Of a stretch of DNA of 12,670 nucleotides, positions 6,667 to 12,670 are shown one piece after another. The position numbers were made by a program, and so were the translations under genes. Numbering within the stretch: the stretch's first letter is position 1; every line of letters begins with the position of its first letter. The DNA comes from CBDUVZ01 sp965370805 (GTDB lineage: Bacteria > Hydrothermota > Tepidihabitantia > Tepidihabitantales > Tepidihabitantaceae). The notes below the pieces were generated by a model, which worked only from the letters and a program-made list of their open reading frames with translations, searched no databases and had not been told where the DNA came from. The stretch lies in the NCBI GenBank assembly GCA_965370805.1, contig CBDUVZ010000089.1, positions 1 to 12,670 of the forward strand, in the 5' to 3' direction.

Positions 6667-7602
6667 TTATTCTTCGGGTATTTCCTCGCCCGGCTCCATC
6701 ACGATGTAGGGCAGGCCCCAAGCGGTGGACACATAGGGTGCGGTTGTGTCGCTCCACAGGGTGTTCCAGCCGATGACATCATGGCCGCTGGGACGTATCT
6801 GAGGCTGTTCGTAGCCTTCGTCCGAGAGATGCCAGGTTCGCTGGAAGGTGTACGTTCCGGTCTTGAAGTACGGCCTCCGCCAGCGGTAAGGCCAGTTCGG
6901 GCGGCCATGGTGCAGGAACGTCCAGCAGGAATCGCCGGTGGACGAAACTGTAATCCAGACCGTGACTTCATCCTCGGGCTCGAAAGTCGGAAGCTCATGC
7001 TTGGTGAGCAGGGTGTCGGGCGAAGTCAGGATGAATGTGTCGCCGGGAGCCCAGGATGCGGCATGGACCTTGAATTCGGTGATGGTCAGTTCGTACTCCG
7101 GGTCGACGGTGGCGAAATGGAGCGGGGATACCTTGCGGATGCGCCAGCCGTCCGGAGTCAGGGTCAGGAAGACGGTACGTACCGCCTGGTCGTGGAGCGG
7201 CTTGCGCCAGACGAGAATCGGATTGGTCGTCGTGTCGAACATGGTGCGGAATTCGCCGTTGATGTCGGAGGTAATCGTTGCGAGCGCGGTCGTGTCCGGC
7301 CAGCCCGGATACGCCGGGATATCGATGACGATCTGGCGCGAGATGCCGCCGCGTGCGATGCAGCGACGGAAGCGCACGAACGGAATGACGGTTGGATCGT
7401 CCGACAGCGAGCCTGCGCCGCCTTCAGTCAGGGTCGTGTCCTCGGAACTGTAGCCCTGTTCGTTGCTCTCGTTCGTGTAGCCCGAACTGTTGAGCAGGGT
7501 GCGGATGGCTGCTTCGTCATCCACGTTGCTGGTGCAACCGACCGGGAGCAGTGCCAGAACCAGCAGTACCCCGGTGAAGATTGCGAGCGATTTGACTGTC
7601 AT
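6667..7602 (-). CDS. Unnamed lipoprotein, possible NTF2-like domain
   Basis: 311 residues. I start it at ATG 7602, preceded by GGAGG at good spacing; the longer frame from 7680 adds 26 polar residues before the signal sequence and has no ribosome site. An N-terminal hydrophobic segment ends L-P-V-G-C (Cys23), a plausible lipidation site, so the protein is probably membrane-anchored and faces the periplasm or cell surface. Residues about 28-160 begin D-E-A-A-I-R-T-L-L and end D-G-W-R-I-R-K-V-S, the pattern at the two ends of NTF2/SnoaL-like domains; a long Ser/Thr/Asp/Glu-rich stretch (40-70) interrupts it. Residues about 170-265 look like a beta-sandwich. A Trp/Tyr-rich tail follows and the last residues are acidic. 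I do not recognise a named family. It lies 178 bp downstream of the 8527 gene on the same strand. Confidence 0.78.
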   Translation of the reverse strand: MTVKSLAIFTGVLLVLALLPVGCTSNVDDEAAIRTLLNSSGYTNESNEQGYSSEDTTLTEGGAGSLSDDPTVIPFVRFRRCIARGGISRQIVIDIPAYPGWPDTTALATITSDINGEFRTMFDTTTNPILVWRKPLHDQAVRTVFLTLTPDGWRIRKVSPLHFATVDPEYELTITEFKVHAASWAPGDTFILTSPDTLLTKHELPTFEPEDEVTVWITVSSTGDSCWTFLHHGRPNWPYRWRRPYFKTGTYTFQRTWHLSDEGYEQPQIRPSGHDVIGWNTLWSDTTAPYVSTAWGLPYIVMEPGEEIPEE

Positions 7603-7682
7603 GGTAACCTCCAATGGTTTTGGGCACAGAGCCCGCGTTTCTGCCTCGATTCGTCGTTGGTTGTTGCTATTCATCGACAATC

Positions 7683-7712
7683 AGTATCGCAACGTATGTG
7701 CCACGTCCGCAA
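7683..7712 (-). promoter_or_regulatory. Weak candidate promoter of the 7602 gene
   Basis: On the minus strand TTGCGG (7712-7707), an 18-bp spacer, then GATACT (7688-7683) with TG one base upstream of the -10 box (extended -10). Only four of six bases match in each box, so co-transcription from the upstream lipoprotein gene is an alternative. Confidence 0.3.
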
Positions 7713-7780
7713 CTTGCGGTTTTCGGGGAGGTTAGAACCTGACGTCTCGTCCCGGGTTGGACCGGCCGGGTCAGAACTGT

Positions 7781-8527
7781 TTAGTTGAGGACAGGTAGCA
7801 GCAGCTCCATCAGGATTCCGGAGTCTACGGACTGGTACCGGACCAGCTTCCTCGTCCCGGTCTTGTCGTACCAGAACTCAACCGTGCTCTCTCCCATCAC
7901 GAGTCCGTACTTCCGGGTGTCGAATGTGCCGGCGGGTCCGGTCACTGACTCTTCGCCCAGGTAACTGAGCTTCGCCGTCCTGAGCGAGCCCCCGGAAGGC
8001 GGGCCCATCGGGTTCATGACCGCGATTTCCACGGGCTTCTCGGGCTTGAGATCGAACGCCCGCCCGAGGAAAGTGAGCTGGTCGATATCGTAGGTGTTGG
8101 AACCGCAGGGGAAAAGCTTCTGTTTCTCATCACCGGCGCTGTAGGCGCTGACCGCAATTGACGCTTCGCCGTAATTGGCTGCTGTTGTCACCAGTGCCGA
8201 ACCGGTCTTGACGAACCGGAACGAACTGAGGGGAACCATGCTGTCCCGGGTAACGTAGACGATGGAAGAATCCGCAGTCGTAACATTTCCGGGTCTGGTG
8301 ACGGTCACAAGGGTAATCATGTAGGCAGGGACGTCTTTGAACCGGGAGTGCTCCAGAACCGTGGTGTAGGTGCCGATCGAATCCGGGCCGACGAGCACCC
8401 GGTACGTGTTCCTCTCGCCGTCCGGCAGCGGCGGAACGGTAACAGTCAGTCCGGACCGGACTTCCGTTTTGCCACAGTGGATGGCAATCACCGTCAGAAA
8501 GCAACAGACCAGCAAACGTCTCAGCAT
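7781..8527 (-). CDS. DUF3108-like lipoprotein
   Basis: 248 residues, ATG at 8527 preceded by AAAGGAG. The N-terminus M-L-R-R plus a hydrophobic stretch ends at I-A-I-H-C-G; Cys18 is the likely lipidation site, although His at -1 is atypical for signal peptidase II. The rest is a beta-strand-rich domain. The C-terminal part, G-P-A-G-T-F-D-T-R-K-Y (197-207) followed by F-W-Y-D-K-T-G-T-R-K-L-V-R-Y (218-231), has the pattern of DUF3108-type periplasmic proteins, which end with such a 'Gly-Thr-Phe-Asp ... Trp-Tyr ... Leu-Val' hairpin series. Members of that group are poorly characterised, so no biochemical role can be given. It faces the 8657 gene across a compact divergent promoter region and has a strong promoter of its own. 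The family call is an inference from motif memory. Confidence 0.8.
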   Translation of the reverse strand: MLRRLLVCCFLTVIAIHCGKTEVRSGLTVTVPPLPDGERNTYRVLVGPDSIGTYTTVLEHSRFKDVPAYMITLVTVTRPGNVTTADSSIVYVTRDSMVPLSSFRFVKTGSALVTTAANYGEASIAVSAYSAGDEKQKLFPCGSNTYDIDQLTFLGRAFDLKPEKPVEIAVMNPMGPPSGGSLRTAKLSYLGEESVTGPAGTFDTRKYGLVMGESTVEFWYDKTGTRKLVRYQSVDSGILMELLLPVLN

Positions 8528-8580
8528 ATCACAGCGCTCCTTTGCTCGCAGACTCTCTACGGCCAGTCGAACCAGCCAAG

Positions 8581-8608
8581 ACTATATCCCGGTGCCGCAT
8601 TGTGTCAA
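8581..8608 (-). promoter_or_regulatory. Sigma-70 promoter of the 8527 lipoprotein gene
   Basis: Read on the minus strand: TTGACA (8608-8603), a 16-bp spacer, then TATAGT (8586-8581). The -35 box is perfect and the -10 box matches at five of six bases. The start would be near 8574, leaving a leader of about 47 bases that contains AAAGGAG. Confidence 0.8.
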
Positions 8609-8620
8609 TCCACACGGTCG

Positions 8621-8649
8621 TTGACAGGAACGGTCTCGCGGTTTATGAT
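8621..8649 (+). promoter_or_regulatory. Sigma-70 promoter giving a leaderless mRNA
   Basis: TTGACA (8621-8626), exactly 17 bp, then TATGAT (8644-8649). The expected transcription start is at 8656-8657, which coincides with an in-frame ATG at 8657. Two upstream in-frame ATGs (8645 and 8648) lie inside the -10 box and cannot be on this transcript. The -35 box is back to back with that of the minus-strand promoter, 12 bp apart. Confidence 0.8.
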
Positions 8650-8656
8650 GCGTCGT

Positions 8657-9181
8657 ATGGACCTACTCATTCAACCGCAGGGACTGCCGGCCCGGCCGAG
8701 AAGGACCGCGGCAGCAAAGGCAGCTCTTGCCGTTCTGATGCCGGGCTTTCTGAGTCTGACTTCCGGTTGCCTGGGAGCATCGGCCATCCCTGCGGAAATA
8801 GCGGGCCAATGGCAGGGCGAATCCAGAATCATCATGAACTGGTGCGACCGGGAAAGCCTGTGGTTTTCCCTTTCGATTGACCGGGACGGACAGGTAGCCG
8901 GTGAGGTCGGCGATGCGACAGTAGTCAGCGGGCAGGTGCGAAGGAACAACTGGTTTGTTATTCTGCTCGGCAATCCCGAGTACATCATCGAGGCCGAACT
9001 GGAAGACCCGATTGTCGAGGCGGAAAGCATCGCCCGGGAGTCGATCAGGCTGATTGTCGACCTCGAAGACGGCCGGCTGGCAGGCGGGTTTCGGACCAAC
9101 GGCACCAAGTTCGGCGGCAGGGAATCGATGACAATGACCGGCGTGGACGTTGACCTGTTCCGGTCCGAGGAGGAAGAATGA
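8657..9181 (+). CDS. Small putative lipoprotein, first gene of a pair
   Basis: 174 residues with start at ATG 8657, chosen from promoter geometry: the -10 box ends seven bases upstream and no Shine-Dalgarno sequence exists. The N-terminal region carries R-P-R-R (13-16), then a hydrophobic stretch ending L-T-S-G-C-L-G; Cys38 is a candidate lipidation site, with Thr at -3 off the usual consensus. The mature part starts I-A-G-Q-W-Q-G-E-S (48-56). It reads as a small beta-barrel-like domain with alternating strands, similar in layout to calycin or lipocalin-like folds that open with G-x-W-x-G. No named family is recognised. It ends in four Glu residues whose codons also supply the ribosome site of the next gene, and it overlaps that gene by four bases (ATGA), so the two are translationally coupled. 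Confidence 0.77.
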   Translation: MDLLIQPQGLPARPRRTAAAKAALAVLMPGFLSLTSGCLGASAIPAEIAGQWQGESRIIMNWCDRESLWFSLSIDRDGQVAGEVGDATVVSGQVRRNNWFVILLGNPEYIIEAELEDPIVEAESIARESIRLIVDLEDGRLAGGFRTNGTKFGGRESMTMTGVDVDLFRSEEEE

Positions 9182-10548
9182 CAAGTAGGTATTCCGCGTG
9201 GCTCGCAGCAGCCGCTGCACCACTGATTCTAGTCACACTCGTGTTCACGGCCGGCTGCCCGTCCGGGTCCGGCAAAGGCGCCTACGAGCGCTGGGGCATT
9301 ACAGCACCTGCCGCCGGCAGGGCCGGCGAAAAGGAGAAGGAACTGGCGGCGGCCTATGACCTGCTTTATGACCTGAAGCTGAAAGAAGCCAAAGCCATCT
9401 ATCAGGAGTTGGTTGACAGTTTTCCCAACAGTGCCGAAGCGCACCTGGGTTTGAGCATGGTCTACCGGTACGCCGGCAACATCCCCCGGGCACTGGAAGT
9501 GTGTGAGAAGGCGCTGGAACTGGACTCCAATGCCATCGGCACGCTGATCAACTACGCTGACCTGCTGGCTCCGATCCGCGGCTTCAAGCTGGAAACAGCA
9601 CTTTCCGACTCGGCGAGGACGGCCCGGGGCATCGCGGCCTACGAACAGGTTCTCGAATCGAAGCACCCGTTCGCGACGTACGTCCACACCGGTCTCTGGA
9701 CTGCCTACGTCACCCGCGGAGACCTCAACCGCGCGCGCCGGCAGATGATCGAATTGGGGAAGAAGCACTACTTCCCGGCAATGCTGCTCGACTTCGCCCA
9801 CAACCTGCTCGTATCACTCGAGCCCGACGCGATTCTCTTCACGAACGGCGACAACGATACCTATCCGCTCTTCCTGCTGCAGGACTACGAAAGCTTCCGT
9901 CAGGACGTCAGCATCGTCAACCTGAGCATGCTCAATCTTCCCGGTATTGCCCGCCTGATGAGAGACTCGCTTAACGTTCCGGTCTCCCTTGCCGACGCCG
10001 AACTGGAAGCATTGGAGCCGGGGGTCGATTCCGCCCGGGACCGCTATCTCCTGGTATCCGACCAGCTCGTCGAGAACATCGTCGCCAACGCCCACAAGCG
10101 CAAGCAACCGGTCTACTTCGCGATTTCCGTTGCGCCGGAACGCCGGGTAGACTATGACCGCAATCTGGTACTGGAGGGTCTGGCTTGGCGAGTCGCAACG
10201 GACGAAACCGGTGACTCTTCCGACATGGATAGAATCATTCGGAACATGACGGAGGAATACCATCTTGGGAACGTTGACCAGGCCGAACCATGGCCTGAGA
10301 ATTTCTCGCCGCTCACCAGAGGAATAGCCGGCCTCGGAATGAACTACGTGGCGCTCTACGACAAGATGGCCGAGCACTACCAGCAACAGGGCGAGGACGA
10401 CAAGGCTGTGGGTTGCTACCGGGATATGCTCCGGATTGCGAAACCGGTCGGCGACGACCGGGTACTCAGATCGATCTTCAACCGCTGGCTGCGACTCCGA
10501 CCGGACGACCCCGAAGCCGAGAAATTGAAACAGGAACTCCTCGGCTAG
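9178..10548 (+). CDS. TPR lipoprotein with DUF2723-type C-terminal domain
   Basis: 456 residues. ATG 9178 overlaps the preceding stop; GAGGAGG (9167-9173) precedes it. A signal sequence ends V-F-T-A-G-C (Cys27, likely lipidated). TPR-like helices span about 55-130 (L-G-L-S-M-V-Y-R-Y-A-G-N-I-P-R-A-L followed by K-A-L-E-L-D), and a further TPR-like pair may lie near 384-422. Between them, residues about 205-340 match what I recall of the soluble tail of DUF2723 multi-spanning membrane proteins (protein glycosyltransferase-like). The signature is A-I-L-F-T-N-G-D-N-D-T-Y-P-L (218-231), followed by R-Q-D-V-S-I-V-N-L-S-M-L-N (241-253) and P-V-Y-F-A-I-S (311-317). Here the membrane-embedded catalytic part is missing, so the protein is more likely an envelope-facing scaffold or binding partner than an enzyme. 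Substrate and partner are unknown. Confidence 0.88.
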   Translation: MTSRYSAWLAAAAAPLILVTLVFTAGCPSGSGKGAYERWGITAPAAGRAGEKEKELAAAYDLLYDLKLKEAKAIYQELVDSFPNSAEAHLGLSMVYRYAGNIPRALEVCEKALELDSNAIGTLINYADLLAPIRGFKLETALSDSARTARGIAAYEQVLESKHPFATYVHTGLWTAYVTRGDLNRARRQMIELGKKHYFPAMLLDFAHNLLVSLEPDAILFTNGDNDTYPLFLLQDYESFRQDVSIVNLSMLNLPGIARLMRDSLNVPVSLADAELEALEPGVDSARDRYLLVSDQLVENIVANAHKRKQPVYFAISVAPERRVDYDRNLVLEGLAWRVATDETGDSSDMDRIIRNMTEEYHLGNVDQAEPWPENFSPLTRGIAGLGMNYVALYDKMAEHYQQQGEDDKAVGCYRDMLRIAKPVGDDRVLRSIFNRWLRLRPDDPEAEKLKQELLG

Positions 10549-10585
10549 CCACGGGAATCAGTGTCTAGCGACCCCCGCGATTCCC

Positions 10586-10613
10586 TTGACCGTCTCCCCG
10601 TCACTGTTAGAAT
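10586..10613 (+). promoter_or_regulatory. Extended -10 promoter of the C11 peptidase gene
   Basis: TTGACC (10586-10591), a 16-bp spacer, then TAGAAT (10608-10613) with TG at 10605-10606, an extended -10. Transcription would start near 10620. The heptamer GAATCGG overlaps the -10 box (10610-10616) and recurs at 10631-10637 and 10639-10645, possibly as protein-binding sites. Confidence 0.65.
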
Positions 10614-10642
10614 CGGTTCGTTCTGACGGCGAATCGGAGAAT

Positions 10643-10670
10643 CGGCCCGCCGTACGTCTGCCGCGGGCCG
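10643..10670 (+). promoter_or_regulatory. Leader hairpin of C11 peptidase mRNA
   Basis: CGGCCCGC (10643-10650) pairs with GCGGGCCG (10663-10670) around a 12-base loop. It ends ten bases before the AAAGGAGG ribosome site (10680-10687), so it lies fully in the transcribed leader. It is not followed by T residues, which argues against a terminator of the preceding gene. Confidence 0.5.
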
Positions 10671-10692
10671 GGTAATTGAAAAGGAGGTTCTG

Positions 10693-12489
10693 ATGAAACT
10701 GACCAGATATGCTCTTCTGCTGGTGATGGCTGCGGGCCTGGGCTTTGTGACCTGCAACCCCGGCTCGTCCCTGGCCAAATGGACCATCATCGCCTATTAC
10801 GACGGCAACTGTGACCTTGACCTGTCCAAGAACGGGAACTCCTGGGTGATTGCCGAGGCCCAAGAGATCGAGCGGGTCGGCTCGACCGACCAGGTGCAGG
10901 TCATCGGCATGGTCGGTTCTCTGAAAACCGGAGGCCAGTGCAAGTACTATCGCCTGGAGAAACATGAGAATGAGTTGCCCGACCAACTGAGTTCGACGGT
11001 GCTCGAGGACCTCGGGACCAAGGACATGTCGGACAAAGCCACACTGACGAACTTCATCCGGTTCGTCATAGAAGAGTACCCGGCAGACCATTACATGCTG
11101 ATGCTCAAGGACCACGGCGGCGGCTGGCGCGGGGCATGCATCGACGAGCAGAACGGCGCGGGCAACATGATGACCATGCCCACCATCAGGGCAGCCCTTG
11201 ATACGTTTCACTTCGACATCATCGCATTCGATGCCTGTCTTATGTCAATGGTCGAAGTCGCCTACGAACTCAAAGACAAAGCCGACTACCTGGTAGCGAG
11301 CCAGTTCGTGACCTATGCCGGCACCTACGGCGGTGAGGAATGGATGACTTATCTCACCGGCAACCCGGACGCGAGCGCGCTCGACCTGGCCAAGAAGATC
11401 GTCGAAGCCTGCATGAACGCCAACGAGCGGCATCAGCACACCGGGCACATGGCGGTAACCGACCTGAGCCAACTGGACGTCCTGGCTTCCAAAATCAGTA
11501 CTCTGGGCAATGACATGGTGACCCACACCGGCGAGCACGCCGATGAGGTATTCAACGCGTTCGGGCAGACGCATCGCACGGAACTGGACGACCCGTGCTT
11601 CTGCGACCTGCGCGAATTCTGCCTGAAGCTGAAACAGGAACCGAATCTGAAGACAATCCCGAAGATCGTGGAAGATTGCGACAACGTGGTCTCGGCCATA
11701 AACGCTGCCGTACCCATGACCAGAACCAATGCGGTCGGCGTTTCGCGTGGCGGTCTGTGCATCTACTTCCCTTATCACGACACCCTGTTCGACTCGACCG
11801 ACTACGTGCAATGCCGGTTCCAATCGACCACGTGGCAGAACTTCCTGTCCAAGTTCATCGCCGCACTCAGTGGCGGCGGCACCGACAAAGGCTCGGCCTA
11901 CATTCAGTCCACACCCGGCGGTGCGACAGTCTGGTGGGACGGCACCAACACCGGCTCCACCACGCCCCTGCTCGTCTACAACACCCCCGCGGGCAACCAC
12001 CAGGTCAAACTCACCCTATCCGGGTACAACGACTGGGACAGCACAGTTACAGTCAGGGCCGGCGAAACGACCCAGGTACACGCCACCTTGCAGCAGGGCG
12101 GCGGTGGCTCGGCTACGGTCACGGGCACGGTCACGTGGATAGGCGGCGGGCTGCCTTCGGCTTACACTCTGGTCTACATCGATACGCTCAGTGGAACCCA
12201 GGCCTATCCGATAGCGCAGACCCAGGTGGACCCGGCGACCGGCAACTACTCAGCTTCTGTCTCGCTCACTTCTTCGCTCCAGGTTCTGGCCGAGGCATGG
12301 GACGACGTGAACAACAACCAAACCTATGATATCGGTGTCGATGGCTGGGGATTCTACGACCCTGACGGGAACCAGGAGTGGACAACCAATGACCAGTTCA
12401 CCATCTCGCCAGGCCAGACCGTCCCGAACATCAACATCACGCTGCACTTGGCGACCGACAGCCGCAACCCGCGCCGGCTCGTCTGGTAG
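10693..12489 (+). CDS. Clostripain-like C11 peptidase with PEGA domain
   Basis: 598 residues, ATG 10693 after AAAGGAGG. The N-terminal hydrophobic segment ends G-F-V-T-C; lipidation at Cys21 is possible but the motif is weak. The C11 domain (about 28-392) begins K-W-T-I-I-A-Y-Y-D-G-N-C-D-L-D and has catalytic His141 in K-D-H-G-G-G-W-R-G and Cys182 in F-D-A-C-L-M-S-M-V-E-V-A. Asp180, two before the Cys, matches the S1 Asp of the characterised C11 enzyme PmC11, predicting cleavage after Arg or Lys. The stretch where PmC11 self-cleaves (Lys147 there) has no Lys here; Arg146 is the nearest basic residue. A PEGA-like domain (about 400-468), a Gly-rich linker, then a transthyretin/Cna-B-like domain (473-587) with an Asp/Asn-rich loop (537-560) that could bind calcium follow. 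There is no type IX-like tail, unlike the C25 protein upstream. Confidence 0.92.
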   Translation: MKLTRYALLLVMAAGLGFVTCNPGSSLAKWTIIAYYDGNCDLDLSKNGNSWVIAEAQEIERVGSTDQVQVIGMVGSLKTGGQCKYYRLEKHENELPDQLSSTVLEDLGTKDMSDKATLTNFIRFVIEEYPADHYMLMLKDHGGGWRGACIDEQNGAGNMMTMPTIRAALDTFHFDIIAFDACLMSMVEVAYELKDKADYLVASQFVTYAGTYGGEEWMTYLTGNPDASALDLAKKIVEACMNANERHQHTGHMAVTDLSQLDVLASKISTLGNDMVTHTGEHADEVFNAFGQTHRTELDDPCFCDLREFCLKLKQEPNLKTIPKIVEDCDNVVSAINAAVPMTRTNAVGVSRGGLCIYFPYHDTLFDSTDYVQCRFQSTTWQNFLSKFIAALSGGGTDKGSAYIQSTPGGATVWWDGTNTGSTTPLLVYNTPAGNHQVKLTLSGYNDWDSTVTVRAGETTQVHATLQQGGGGSATVTGTVTWIGGGLPSAYTLVYIDTLSGTQAYPIAQTQVDPATGNYSASVSLTSSLQVLAEAWDDVNNNQTYDIGVDGWGFYDPDGNQEWTTNDQFTISPGQTVPNINITLHLATDSRNPRRLVW

Positions 12490-12503
12490 CCCGAGACTGA
12501 TTG

Positions 12504-12535
12504 AGGCCGCAGAGCGGTTCCGCTCTGCGGCCTTT
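12504..12535 (+). terminator. Terminator after the C11 peptidase gene
   Basis: A perfect 14-bp inverted repeat (12504-12517 with 12520-12533), with a practical loop of four bases, 14 bases beyond the stop codon. It runs straight into TTT and then CGG. The T-tract is short, as for the other two hairpins of this window. Confidence 0.85.
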
Positions 12536-12670
12536 CGGTTCCGGAGGACATCAATCCCGCCCCGCCCGGCGGCAGTGCGGACCTGTTCACAGATATATGC
12601 GCCACACCCCGTAGCCGGTCTGGTCGTGCCGGGAGGCAGTACTGACCCCGGTTTCCCGGCAGTGTCAGCG
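12536..12670. other. Right edge, no supported gene
   Basis: 135 bp without a convincing gene. A minus-strand frame ending at 12587 (…G-Y-G-V-W-R-I-Y-L, stop TGA) looks like a protein C-terminus, but an in-frame stop at 12665-12667 limits it to 25 codons within the window. Confidence 0.4.

Noticed and set aside
7603..7680. N-terminal extension of the 6667-7602 lipoprotein
   Set aside because: The ATG at 7680 has no ribosome site and would put 26 polar residues before the signal sequence; ATG 7602 has GGAGG at ideal spacing.
6292..7788. 498-codon plus-strand frame
   Set aside because: Opposite the 6667-7602 lipoprotein gene, which has a proper start, signal sequence and terminator. The plus frame runs through that terminator and has no ribosome site.
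12587..12664. C-terminal fragment of a further minus-strand gene ending G-Y-G-V-W-R-I-Y-L
   Set aside because: An in-frame TGA at 12665-12667 leaves only 25 codons, so a continuing gene would require a frameshift that cannot be shown from this window.

Overview
The window looks like an accessory stretch of a GC-rich genome from an uncultured Gram-negative lineage of the FCB type. Candidate division WOR-3 is my best guess, not proven. The reasons are: seven credible genes, nearly all secreted or lipoprotein-like; two clan CD cysteine peptidases (gingipain-type C25 and clostripain-type C11); C-terminal FlgD/type IX-like sorting modules; and the soluble tail domain of DUF2723 proteins. No housekeeping gene, rRNA or tRNA is visible, so the taxonomy rests on domain style alone.

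Layout. Positions 1-1050 form a repeat island without a convincing gene. It holds a ~205-bp element with REP-like inverted ends (296-500), a perfect hairpin palindrome (603-621), and 23 units of a degenerate 12-bp tandem repeat (661-936) that may encode a small acidic V-G-D/I-G-D protein. At 1134-4619 lies a large C25 peptidase with its own promoter and 5'-leader hairpins. It converges on a minus-strand two-repeat surface protein with a FlgD-like tail (4691-5743), and a 14-bp hairpin lies between them. A 923-bp gap (5744-6666) follows. Next come two minus-strand lipoprotein candidates: an unnamed protein with a possible NTF2-like N-terminus (6667-7602) and a DUF3108-like protein (7781-8527). 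From a divergent promoter region with back-to-back TTGACA boxes, a plus-strand two-gene unit departs: a small lipoprotein, apparently from a leaderless mRNA (8657-9181), and a TPR lipoprotein carrying the DUF2723-type tail (9178-10548). The last gene (10693-12489) is a C11 peptidase with PEGA and transthyretin-like modules. It has an extended -10 promoter and a strong terminator.

How the genes may work together: all encode envelope or exported products, and both peptidases have their catalytic His/Cys pair. A shared job such as surface proteolysis, processing of exported proteins or scavenging is an inference from co-location. Nothing here proves one pathway. The most original points are the promoter architecture (leaderless start, divergent TTGACA pair, hairpin-led protease mRNAs), the soluble TPR/DUF2723-tail fusion, the ~290-residue unassigned module in the C25 protein, and the repeat island.
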